24,707 nucleotides of DNA from positions 1 through 24,707 of IMG/VR virus record IMGVR_UViG_3300025168_007195; one strand, given 5' to 3'. This stretch comes from a virus. The position numbers were made by a program, and so were the translations under genes. Position 1 is the first letter of the stretch. Every line of letters starts with the position of its first letter. Positions 13,568-20,568 of this stretch are shown here, one piece after another. The notes beneath the pieces are model-generated. The model did no database searches and had not been told where the DNA came from. It saw only the letters and a program-made list of their open reading frames with translations.

Positions 13568-13802
13568 AGAGTTAAAGTCTGATTTTCAGATTGTTTTTAG
13601 CTCAGAAGAAGGAAGGCGAGTGTTGTCGCATATTTGCCGTGAATGCGGAGTATTGCGGCCATCATTCGTTCCGGGCGAAGCGTTAGAAAATGCGGCCTTC
13701 AATGAAGGCATGAGAAACGTTGCGTTAATGATATTGACGGCGTTAGACGAAACCCCAGAACAATTTTTAGAATTATCACAGGAGTTATCAAGAAATGCCT
13801 AA
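13554..13802 (+). CDS. Bbp19-like phage protein
   Basis: 82 aa. A TTG start at 13554 lies inside the portal end, ten bases after GGAG. The core DFQIVFSSEEGRRVLSHIC, then FNEGMRNVALMILTALD, matches small proteins named after Bbp19 of Bordetella phage BPP-1, regularly found between portal and scaffold genes. Two cysteines (CRECG) are close together, but there is no full metal site. Function is not established; position argues for a role in head or connector assembly. It overlaps the scaffold gene by 8 bp. Confidence 0.83.
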   Translation: MSKVKELKSDFQIVFSSEEGRRVLSHICRECGVLRPSFVPGEALENAAFNEGMRNVALMILTALDETPEQFLELSQELSRNA

Positions 13803-14631
13803 CGATTCCGCACCTGTTGAAGAAGCAGATAATGCGCCAGAAGTTAGCACAAGCACACCAACCGCCGAAAGCTCAGAGGATTGGCGGTCTGCATTATCTG
13901 AAGATATACGAGACAATCAAAATTTTGATAAGTTTAAAGACGTAAACGCATTGGCGGCGTCATACGTTAATCTTCAATCTCATTTGGGGCGTGATAAAAT
14001 CTCCAAGCCTGTTACGGATGAAGATTGGAATGATGTATATGAATTTCTGGGAAGGCCAGAAGACCCGGATAAATATGAAATAGAGCTTCCGGAAGGGCTG
14101 TCAGAAGAAGTTGCAGCGCAGTTTAATGATGAGGCTCTTTCTTCATTTAAACAGGAAGCGCACAAACTTGGTTTGAATTCGTCTCAAGTAAAAAGCCTTG
14201 TGGCGTGGCAGGCTTCTAACGTAGTCACACAACAATCGAACTTTTCTGAAATTCAAAATCAATCGATAGAAGACGGCGAAAGAGCTTTGAAAGAAGAATG
14301 GGGCCGCGCATACGATCAAAATATTGAAGCGGCAAAAAAAGCCTTTAATGAATACGGCGGCGATGACCTTGCGGAAATAATGGTTTCTAGTGGGCTTGGA
14401 AACAATCCTGCAATGCTGAAGGCTTTTGCAAACATTGCCAAGACAACGATGGCCGACAAAGATTTGGCTGGTCCGTCATCAGGCGAAAGGGCAGCGCTTA
14501 CGCCAGAAGAAGCAAAAACAGAAGCCCAAAGTTTAATGTCGCACCCCGCTTATTTAAACAAGCGCCATCCAGAACATGCTGGCATCGTTAATAAGGTTCA
14601 GAACCTTTACACTCAGGCATATCCAGAATGA
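13795..14631 (+). CDS. Capsid scaffolding-like protein
   Basis: 278 aa, acidic and mostly helical. It opens with a disordered Ser/Thr/Glu segment (about 1-30), then EDIRDNQNFDKFKDVNALAA with YVNLQSHLG and YEFLGRPEDPDKYEIELPE, a pattern common in podovirus scaffold genes. Long helices (QFNDEALSSFKQEAHKLGL, EDGERALKEEWGRAYDQNI) lead to a C-terminal helix ending NLYTQAYPE. Scaffolds guide capsid assembly and leave or are cut before DNA fills the head. It lies between the portal/Bbp19 pair and the major capsid gene. GGAG stands twelve bases before the ATG. The call rests on composition, motif order and position. Confidence 0.85.
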   Translation: MPNDSAPVEEADNAPEVSTSTPTAESSEDWRSALSEDIRDNQNFDKFKDVNALAASYVNLQSHLGRDKISKPVTDEDWNDVYEFLGRPEDPDKYEIELPEGLSEEVAAQFNDEALSSFKQEAHKLGLNSSQVKSLVAWQASNVVTQQSNFSEIQNQSIEDGERALKEEWGRAYDQNIEAAKKAFNEYGGDDLAEIMVSSGLGNNPAMLKAFANIAKTTMADKDLAGPSSGERAALTPEEAKTEAQSLMSHPAYLNKRHPEHAGIVNKVQNLYTQAYPE

Positions 14632-14810
14632 ATATGGATGTCATATCCGTTAGGCTTGAATGCCTTAATATGGCGCAATCCATTAACGTAACCGGGTGCA
14701 TAGAGCGCGCTCAAATATATTATGACTGGGTTGTTGGATTTGAAGAAAAGCCAAAACGCGGAAGGCCACCTAAAGAGCAATCAAAAAATATAGTCAAAAT
14801 TAAAGATTGA
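14628..14810 (+). CDS. 60-aa protein with AT-hook-like tail
   Basis: SVRLECLNMAQSI and IERAQIYYDWVVG form two predicted helices seen in small proteins near capsid genes of related phages. The C-terminus KPKRGRPPKEQSKN contains a GRP core flanked by basic residues, an AT-hook that could bind the minor groove of AT-rich DNA. The start overlaps the scaffold stop (ATGA); an ATG two codons later is an alternative. An AT-rich promoter-like element and a terminator follow immediately, so it may bind there (speculation). No firm family is recognised. Confidence 0.72.
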   Translation: MNMDVISVRLECLNMAQSINVTGCIERAQIYYDWVVGFEEKPKRGRPPKEQSKNIVKIKD

Positions 14811-14835
14811 GTGTCTTTAAAATATAGATTATATA
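14807..14835 (+). promoter_or_regulatory. Candidate sigma70-type promoter ahead of capsid leader
   Basis: -35 TTGAGT (14807-14812), exactly 17-bp spacer, -10 TATATA (14830-14835), followed by more AT-rich sequence. The predicted start is near 14842. A strong terminator begins 22 bases further on, so transcripts would end near 14901 unless polymerase reads through into the capsid gene. Confidence 0.5.
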
Positions 14836-14844
14836 TAAATTATT

Positions 14845-14860
14845 CCCTACCTCCCTACCT
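14845..14860 (+). repeat. Tandem 8-bp repeat CCCTACCT x2
   Basis: Two perfect copies of CCCTACCT (14845-14852 and 14853-14860) form a pyrimidine tract just after the predicted transcription start. In RNA the junction exposes CCUCC, which is complementary to the GGAGG type of ribosome-binding site. Confidence 0.75.
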
Positions 14861-14863
14861 ACT

Positions 14864-14901
14864 AGACCTCTCACTTTCCCACCAGTGAGAGGTCTTTTTT
14901 T
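14864..14901 (+). terminator. Strong Rho-independent terminator before the capsid gene
   Basis: An 11-bp perfect stem (AGACCTCTCAC 14864-14874 with GTGAGAGGTCT 14885-14895) has a 10-nt loop. The T-run of seven bases covers 14895-14901. It ends the upstream packaging/portal/scaffold transcript, or attenuates entry into the capsid gene. The leader that follows (14902-15062) contains no convincing ORF. Confidence 0.92.
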
Positions 14902-15062
14902 GCTGTTTGCAAAAATAATGATTTGTGATAACGTAAAATTAGCCTTTTGTCTAAATGGACAATTCCTTACGGAACCCGCGCAAGAACCCAAGGCCGCTGG
15001 GCCGTCTCAAATGGCGACAACCCTAAAAAATACTGTTTTAAATTCCTTATTAGGAGAATCCA

Positions 15063-15938
15063 ATGTCTGTTAATGTGACGACGGCATTCGTTGAACAGTA
15101 CAGCGCAAACGTCCAGCACCTTGTCCAGCAGGACGGGTCTAAGTTGCGCGGTTCAGTTCGCGAAGAATCCGTTACCGGTAAAAATGCTTTTTTCGAGCAA
15201 ATTGGTGCCACGGCGGCGCAACGTCGCAGTAGTCGCCACAGCGATACTCCCAGAGTTGACACCCCCCATTCCCGAAGGCGCGTTTCGCTTGAGGATTTTG
15301 ATTGGGCTGATTTGATCGATCAGGAAGATAAAGTTCGTATGTTGATCGACCCGACTTCTCAATATGCTTTGGCTGCCGCCATGGCAATGGGTCGCGCAAT
15401 GGATGAGGTTTTGGTTGATGCGGCTCTCGGAACGGCCTTCACTGGCGTTTCTGGTGGAACGTCTACCGCTGGTCAAACTGCCATCGCTAACGGCGGAACC
15501 GGCCTTACTCTGGCAAAACTTTTAACGGCCAAAGAAACTATGGACGGTGACGATGTACCGGACGATGGTCGGGTCATTGTTTGCACTGCGGATCAAATCA
15601 CCGATCTGCTAAATACTACTGAAATAAAAAGTTCGGATTTTAATACTGTGCGTGCTTTAGCTCGCGGAGAATTGGATACTTTTTTGGGCTATAAATTTAT
15701 TTCGGTGAACGGCAAACGAACTGACGGAACTAAATTGATTCCGGTTGATGGTTCAAGCCATCGGCGTTGTTTTGCATTTCAACAAGATGGTCTTCTTCTT
15801 GGTGTTGGTGCCGACATGAGTTCGAAAATTTCAGAACGTGCGGATAAAAACTATGCGACTCAAGTCTTTTGCTCAATGAGCATTGGCGCGACTCGTATGG
15901 AAGAAGCCCGCGCTCTTGAAATCCTTTGTGTTGAATAG
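15063..15938 (+). CDS. Major capsid protein (Phage_capsid_2 type, HK97 fold)
   Basis: 291 aa. The N-terminal arm (SVNVTTAFVEQYSANVQHLV) is followed by GSKLRGSVREESVTGKNAFF and an Arg-rich loop. SLEDFDWADLIDQEDKVRML at about 75-94 and the helix YALAAAMAMGRAMDEVLVDA (101-120) are landmarks of Phage_capsid_2 proteins. DDGRVIVCTADQITDLLN, LGYKFISVNG and KISERADKNYATQVFCSMSI follow. This protein forms the icosahedral shell. AGGAG lies six bases upstream of the ATG. It forms a two-gene block with the next gene, bounded by terminators on both sides, which fits a need for high and separate expression. Confidence 0.93.
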   Translation: MSVNVTTAFVEQYSANVQHLVQQDGSKLRGSVREESVTGKNAFFEQIGATAAQRRSSRHSDTPRVDTPHSRRRVSLEDFDWADLIDQEDKVRMLIDPTSQYALAAAMAMGRAMDEVLVDAALGTAFTGVSGGTSTAGQTAIANGGTGLTLAKLLTAKETMDGDDVPDDGRVIVCTADQITDLLNTTEIKSSDFNTVRALARGELDTFLGYKFISVNGKRTDGTKLIPVDGSSHRRCFAFQQDGLLLGVGADMSSKISERADKNYATQVFCSMSIGATRMEEARALEILCVE

Positions 15939-15950
15939 GAGGATTGACTA

Positions 15951-16376
15951 ATGGCTGTACTTTATAGTTCAGAAATGAACGGCCTTTTGAATAGCACTCC
16001 GGTTAGCCTGCCCTCCGGGGGAGTAGTTGACGGTAATGTGCGAGTCAAAAGGGCAACCATAACTCTCGCGTCACAGGCAACTTCTGACACGATTGTTATT
16101 GCTAAAGCCTATGAAGGAGAATCATTCCTTTATGGCGTTCTTAATGCCAGCGCTACGCTTGGCGGCAGTGCCACGATTGCCATCGGCATCACCGGCACCA
16201 CCGGCAAGTATCGCGCAGCAGCAACGCATACGGCGGCAAATGCTCCAACTCTGTTTGGAGTGAATGCCGGTGTTGCAACGTTGGCGGCAGAAGAGGAAAT
16301 CTTCATCACGATTGCAAGCGCGGCGCTTCCAGGCTCCGGCACTTTGATTGTTGATATGTATTTCTCTGCAACGTAA
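15951..16376 (+). CDS. Capsid decoration/cement-like protein
   Basis: 141 aa, rich in Ala, Gly, Ser and Thr, and β-rich. It has VKRATITLASQATSDTIVIA, EGESFLYGVLNASATLGG and IAIGITGTTGKYRAAATHTA, ending TLIVDMYFSAT. A protein of this kind commonly follows Phage_capsid_2 genes and is thought to coat or stabilise the head. An AGGAGG stands eight bases before the ATG, the strongest ribosome site in the window. It lies 12 bp after the capsid gene, with a terminator directly after it. Function is inferred from position and composition. Confidence 0.8.
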   Translation: MAVLYSSEMNGLLNSTPVSLPSGGVVDGNVRVKRATITLASQATSDTIVIAKAYEGESFLYGVLNASATLGGSATIAIGITGTTGKYRAAATHTAANAPTLFGVNAGVATLAAEEEIFITIASAALPGSGTLIVDMYFSAT

Positions 16377-16377
16377 T

Positions 16378-16413
16378 AAAGTGGGGGAAGGCATTAAGCC
16401 TTCCCCCTACTTT
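16378..16413 (+). terminator. Rho-independent terminator after the capsid/decoration genes
   Basis: GGGGGAAGGC (16383-16392) pairs perfectly with GCCTTCCCCC (16398-16407) around an ATTAA loop. The stem extends by AAAGT against ACTTT with one bulged base, and TTTT follows. Only 12 bases separate it from the next ATG, leaving no room for a promoter, so partial read-through into the tail genes is likely. Confidence 0.88.
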
Positions 16414-16425
16414 TCGGAGTAAATA

Positions 16426-17031
16426 ATGGCAACTTCAGTTGTTCAAATTGTAAATAATGCTCTGGTCAAACTTGGCGCAAACGCAATTTTGTCTTTGACT
16501 GAAGACAGTGAAGCGGCTCGCGCCGCTAATCTTATTTATGAGCAAATCAGAGATGCCGTCCTCAGAGATCACGTTTGGAACTTTGCTAAAAAGCGCATCG
16601 AATTAGCCAAAGATTCAGACACGCCAGCGTTTGAGTTTTCATTTCAATACACGCTTCCTTCTGATTGTTTGCGTGTTTTGCAAATGGAAGAACTAGACAT
16701 GATATATAAGATTGAAAGCGGCAAACTTTTAACCGATGAAAGCCCCGCTAAAATTTTATATGTGTCGCGCGTTGAAGACGTAAATCTTTTCGACTCTATG
16801 TTTGTAGAAGCCTTGTCGGCTCGTATATCTGCGGAGTTAGCCGTAACGTTAGCCGAAAGCAATTCGCTGTATCAAAATATGATGGAAATGTACCAACGCA
16901 AAATTCTTGATGCGCGTTCAATGGACGCACAAGAAAGCGGTGGTCAAGATGAAATTGTTGCCGACACATGGTTGAGCAGTCGCATCAACTACGGCGGAAA
17001 TCAAACGGTCAGCGTTAATAGGATACCTTAA
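16426..17031 (+). CDS. Tail tubular protein A-like head-tail adaptor
   Basis: 201 aa, close to T7 gp11 (about 196 aa). It has VVQIVNNALVKLGANAILSL, AARAANLIYEQIRDAVLRDH followed by VWNFAKKRIELA, and FQYTLPSDCLRVL, a signature of gp11-type adaptors. LFDSMFVEALSARISAELAV and a C-terminal basic tail follow. The protein forms the ring between portal and nozzle in a short tail. GGAG lies six bases before the ATG, right after the terminator. Its stop overlaps the next ATG by one base (TAATG). Confidence 0.9.
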   Translation: MATSVVQIVNNALVKLGANAILSLTEDSEAARAANLIYEQIRDAVLRDHVWNFAKKRIELAKDSDTPAFEFSFQYTLPSDCLRVLQMEELDMIYKIESGKLLTDESPAKILYVSRVEDVNLFDSMFVEALSARISAELAVTLAESNSLYQNMMEMYQRKILDARSMDAQESGGQDEIVADTWLSSRINYGGNQTVSVNRIP

Positions 17032-19106
17032 TGCCACGCTCTGCGCCGATATTTACAAACTTCACCGCTGGTGAACTTTCTCCGCGCTTAGAAGGCCGCG
17101 TTGATCTTCAAAAATATCCAAACGGATGCAAGACGCTAGAAAATATGATCGTGCAAAAGCATGGCCCGGCCTCTAGGCGTGGCGGGTTTTATTTTGCGTC
17201 TGAGGTTAAAGATAGCAGCAAAAAAACCCGGCTTCTTCCTTTTGAATTTAGTGCAACGCAAGCCTACATCATTGAATTTGGCGACCAATATGTTCGGTTC
17301 TACAAAAATTATGGACAGATTCAAAGCGGACCCTTTGAGGAAGTTTTTGATAATGATTTCAACAAAGGATCGACGTTTGAAGTATCAACGCCATATCTTG
17401 AAGCGGAATTGTTTGAGCTTGTTATCACTCAATCCGCAGACGTTTTATATATAGCCCATAAAAATCACGCCCCTCGCACTCTTTCAAGGTTAAGTGATAC
17501 AAGTTGGACGTTAGCCGTTATTACGTTTTTAGATGGGCCTTATAATTCCGTTAATGCTACAGATACAACGCTGGGGCTTTCTGCGACTACCGGAACAGGC
17601 GTCACAATAACCGCATCGGCTGTCACGGGTATTAACGATGACCAAGGCTTTCTCACAACCGATATAGGGCGGTTTATTAGGTTTGAAGACGCATCAAACA
17701 AAGAGACGTATTTAAAAATTACGGCGCGAGCAGACACAACGCACGTTACTGCTGATTTTATTGGGCCAGACGCTTCGGCTACAACGCCTCAAACGGGTTG
17801 GAGGTTAGGGGCGTTCTCAGACACAACGGGGTATCCGTCTGTTGTAACATTCTTTGAGCAGCGCTTAGTTTGGGCAGCAACTACAACGCGCCCGCAATCG
17901 TTATTCTTTTCTGTTTCCGCAGATTTTGAAAACCACGCTCCTACAGATGTTGATGGCGATGTTCTTGATGATAGCGGATTCGTTTACACAATCGCCACGG
18001 ATCAGGTAAATACAATTCGCTGGATGCGGGCGGGGAAAGTCTTGTCAATTGGCACCGCTGGCGGTGAATTTATTGTATCGCAAGGCGATCAAAACAGTCC
18101 TTTGTCGCCAACAAATACTCGTGTTGTAAGGCAAACCACATTTGGCAGCGCGGCAGTAACGCCGCCTCAAGTCGGAAACTCTGTTTTATTTTTGCAGCGA
18201 GCCAGTCGAAAGGTGAGGGAATACGTCTATCAATTTGAGACTGACGCATTTACCGCGCCCGATTTATCAATTTTATCTGAACATATAACTGAAGGCGGCA
18301 TTATTGAAATCGCCTATCAACAAGAACCCGATAGCATCGTATGGATGGCAAGGGCTGATGGAAAATTAGTAGGCATGACCTACGAACGCGCTCAAGACGT
18401 TATAGGATGGCATCAGCACACGATAGGTGGAACCAACGCCAAGATCGAAAGCGTTGCCGTAATACCTAGCCAAGACGGTTCTCAGGATGATTTGTGGGCA
18501 GTTATTCAAAGAACAATAAACGGGTCTTCGGTGCGTTACATTGAGTTTTTAACAAATGGCCTTGTTGAAGGTTCTTCCAATACAGAGCAAGCAACCTTTT
18601 TGGATTCAATGTTAAGCTACAACGGGTCTCCTGCGACTACTTTGTTTGGCTTGTCTCATTTAGAAGGGCAAACCGTTTCTGTTTTAGCAGACGGAGCGGC
18701 GCATCCTGACAGAACCGTTTCTAGCGGCTCTATTATTTTAAACGCATCTTACAACACCGTTCACGTTGGATTGCCATATACATCAACGCTTGAGACCATG
18801 CGAATTGAAGCGGGTGCCAAAGATGGAACAGCGCAAGGCAAAAAGAAGCGAATAGCCCGAATTACATATAGGCTATATCAGACCTTGGGCTTAAAGCACG
18901 GGCCAACATCAAGCAGGCTTGATATTATACCGTTTAGATCGAGCGCAGATGACATGGATGAAGCGCCTGCTTTGTTCACGGGAGATAAAGAAATAGAATT
19001 TCCACGCAATTGGGACAAGGACGGCCACATTGTTTTAGTGCAGGATCAGCCGTTGCCTATGACGGTTCTTGCGATTATGCCAGAATTGAACACGACTAAA
19101 ACATGA
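17031..19106 (+). CDS. Tail tubular protein B-like nozzle protein
   Basis: 691 aa. The N-terminus PIFTNFTAGELSPRLEGRVD, then YPNGCKTLENMIVQKHGPAS and RRGGFYFA, is the hallmark of the phage stabilisation/nozzle family (T7 gp12-like). The middle has a β-rich insert (about 170-265) and then GYPSVVTFFEQRLVWAAT, NTIRWMRAGKVLSIGTAGGE and PPQVGNSVLFLQRASRKVRE. The C-terminal part contains EIEFPRNWDKDGHIVLVQDQ. It forms the distal tube of the short tail through which DNA and internal proteins exit. It overlaps the second GNAT by 4 bases. It is somewhat shorter than T7 gp12 but covers the whole family. Confidence 0.92.
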   Translation: MPRSAPIFTNFTAGELSPRLEGRVDLQKYPNGCKTLENMIVQKHGPASRRGGFYFASEVKDSSKKTRLLPFEFSATQAYIIEFGDQYVRFYKNYGQIQSGPFEEVFDNDFNKGSTFEVSTPYLEAELFELVITQSADVLYIAHKNHAPRTLSRLSDTSWTLAVITFLDGPYNSVNATDTTLGLSATTGTGVTITASAVTGINDDQGFLTTDIGRFIRFEDASNKETYLKITARADTTHVTADFIGPDASATTPQTGWRLGAFSDTTGYPSVVTFFEQRLVWAATTTRPQSLFFSVSADFENHAPTDVDGDVLDDSGFVYTIATDQVNTIRWMRAGKVLSIGTAGGEFIVSQGDQNSPLSPTNTRVVRQTTFGSAAVTPPQVGNSVLFLQRASRKVREYVYQFETDAFTAPDLSILSEHITEGGIIEIAYQQEPDSIVWMARADGKLVGMTYERAQDVIGWHQHTIGGTNAKIESVAVIPSQDGSQDDLWAVIQRTINGSSVRYIEFLTNGLVEGSSNTEQATFLDSMLSYNGSPATTLFGLSHLEGQTVSVLADGAAHPDRTVSSGSIILNASYNTVHVGLPYTSTLETMRIEAGAKDGTAQGKKKRIARITYRLYQTLGLKHGPTSSRLDIIPFRSSADDMDEAPALFTGDKEIEFPRNWDKDGHIVLVQDQPLPMTVLAIMPELNTTKT

Positions 19107-19549
19107 TTAAAAAGATAAACATAGATCATCTTAAATCATGCGCGGAGTTTTCAGAGCTTTTGCAAGAATACGCAGATGAATGCCCGCCCAAAGATAACCA
19201 GCCTCATTTTTACAATGAAGAGTTGTATAGAAATCTAGAACTTAACGGCCTTTTGCGTGTTTTTGGAGCGTTTAAAGAAGATAGGCTTGTCGGTTTTGTG
19301 ACGGTTCTTGTGACTATGCTTCCAAAATATACGTCTTTGGTAGCATCAACAGAAAGTTTCTTTGTGTCGCAACCGTACAGAAAGACTTTGGCCGGGATTA
19401 AATTATTACGAGCGGCTGAAAATGAAGCTATTGAATCTGGCGCTTTTGGTATGTTGGTCAGCGCACCGCACGATGGGCCGCTTTCTAAGGTTTTGCCTAA
19501 AGCCGGGTATGATTTAAACGATGTTGTGTTTTTTAAGGATTTGCAATGA
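19103..19549 (+). CDS. GNAT family N-acetyltransferase (second copy)
   Basis: 148 aa. The fold pattern runs MIKKINIDHLKSCAEFSELL, then LLRVFGAFKEDRLVGFVTVL (strands 2-4) and STESFFVSQPYRKTLAGIKL with the R-K-x-x-A-G acetyl-CoA loop. GAFGMLVSAPHDGPLSKVLP and KAGYD complete motif B. It is distinct in sequence from the GNAT at 10602, so the two are not a recent duplication. It starts on the nozzle stop (ATGA) and overlaps the cupin-like gene by 4 bases. GNATs at this place are recurrent in short-tailed phages. The target is unknown; a virion or host protein is inferred. Confidence 0.86.
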   Translation: MIKKINIDHLKSCAEFSELLQEYADECPPKDNQPHFYNEELYRNLELNGLLRVFGAFKEDRLVGFVTVLVTMLPKYTSLVASTESFFVSQPYRKTLAGIKLLRAAENEAIESGAFGMLVSAPHDGPLSKVLPKAGYDLNDVVFFKDLQ

Positions 19550-20010
19550 ATAACGTGCAAACCATAGAGTCACGCATACCGCCAATGAGCGCCGAGGCTG
19601 TAAATAAAGTTGAGCAGTTGACGGAATTTGTTAAAGCTATGCCGCAATTTCCGCTAGAAACGCATCACGTTATTCATGGCGGAATGTACTGCCGCACAAT
19701 AACCATGCCGCCTGATCACGTTTTAACCGGTGCGCTGGTTAAGGTCAGCACAATTTTAGTTATCAACGGCGTAGCAACGTGCTACATAGGTGAAGAGACA
19801 ATTGCTGAAATAGCTGGTTACGGCGTAATTTCGGCAAGCGCCGGAAGGAAACAGGCTTTTGTTTCTCATTCTAAAACAGATATAAGCATGGTGTTTCCAA
19901 CAAATGCAAAAACTGTTTTTGAAGCGGAGCAAGAATTTACGGATGAATCCGATTTGCTTTTATCAAGGTCAGATATCGGCAGCAATATCGTGACGATAAC
20001 GGGAGAATAA
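19546..20010 (+). CDS. Cupin-like virion cassette protein
   Basis: 154 aa. A β-rich core begins THHVIHGGMYCRTITMPPDH with paired histidines and continues VLTGALVKVSTILVINGVAT and GYGVISASAGRKQAFVSHSK, matching a compact cupin barrel. The two HH/H positions could hold a metal as in cupin motif 1, though the second motif is weak. A conserved tail contains EQEFTDESDLLLSR. Genes like this sit between GNAT and internal virion genes in related phages. No reaction is known; a structural role is as likely as an enzymatic one. It ends 4 bp before the next gene. Confidence 0.75.
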   Translation: MNNVQTIESRIPPMSAEAVNKVEQLTEFVKAMPQFPLETHHVIHGGMYCRTITMPPDHVLTGALVKVSTILVINGVATCYIGEETIAEIAGYGVISASAGRKQAFVSHSKTDISMVFPTNAKTVFEAEQEFTDESDLLLSRSDIGSNIVTITGE

Positions 20011-20014
20011 GCAT

Positions 20015-20554
20015 ATGTCTTCGGCGTTAGCAATCACAGCTATAGCGACCAGCCTTGCCGGTGCTGGCATGGGCGCTATAGGCGCGGCAAAGCAAGGCAA
20101 ACAAGCGCAACAGCTTGCAAATTTTAACGCACAAGTTGCTGAAAATAATGCCATAGCTGCCCGTCAGAAAGCCGAATTTGACGCAAAACGAGCAGCGCGA
20201 GAGGCTAAATTCTTTCAAGCCAGCAAACGCGCCGGGGCGGCGTCCGCAGGCGGCGAATTGCTAGACATGCAATCTGTCTTTGATATGGATGCAAGCGAAA
20301 TAGCACTTGAGCAGTTAGCTATTAAATATGGCGGAGAGCTTGCAGCACAGGCCGGACAGCAAAACGCACAAATAGCGAGGTTTCAAGGCGCAGCCGCTGC
20401 AAGCAATGCTAAAGGTAAAGCGGTTGGCTCGATATTGACTGGATTAGGGTCGGCGGCTAACGCAGCTTCTAAATTGCCTAGTGGTCCTTCGCCTTTATTG
20501 CCTAGTGGTTCTTTACCTCTTTCAAACACAAATATAAGAACATTAGTTGCCTAA
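20015..20554 (+). CDS. Internal virion protein (T7 gp14-like)
   Basis: 179 aa. A hydrophobic Gly/Ala helix near residues 1-27 (ALAITAIATSLAGAGMGAIG) could insert in a membrane. It is followed by a long charged Ala/Gln/Lys-rich helix (KQAQQLANFNAQVAENNAIA) with ARQKAEFDAKRAAREAKFF. SAGGELLDMQSVFDMDASEI lies centrally, as in the small ejection protein of short-tailed phages. The C-terminus repeats LPSG twice. It precedes two larger internal proteins, so it is probably ejected early to form the outer-membrane part of the DNA channel (inference from T7). GGGAGA lies eight bases before the ATG. Confidence 0.83.
   Translation: MSSALAITAIATSLAGAGMGAIGAAKQGKQAQQLANFNAQVAENNAIAARQKAEFDAKRAAREAKFFQASKRAGAASAGGELLDMQSVFDMDASEIALEQLAIKYGGELAAQAGQQNAQIARFQGAAAASNAKGKAVGSILTGLGSAANAASKLPSGPSPLLPSGSLPLSNTNIRTLVA
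20473..20509 (+). repeat. Direct 13-bp repeat within gp14-like gene
   Basis: ATTGCCTAGTGGT occurs at 20473-20485 and 20497-20509, spaced 24 bp apart. It encodes an eight-residue repeat unit beginning LPSG (LPSGPSPL then LPSGSLPL) in the C-terminal tail. It could change length by slippage. Confidence 0.8.
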
Positions 20555-20568
20555 AATGGAATCCTGAC

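Noticed and set aside
14885-15073. Plus-strand 62-codon frame in the capsid leader
   Set aside because: It begins inside the terminator stem, has no ribosome site and runs into the capsid start; treated as noncoding leader.
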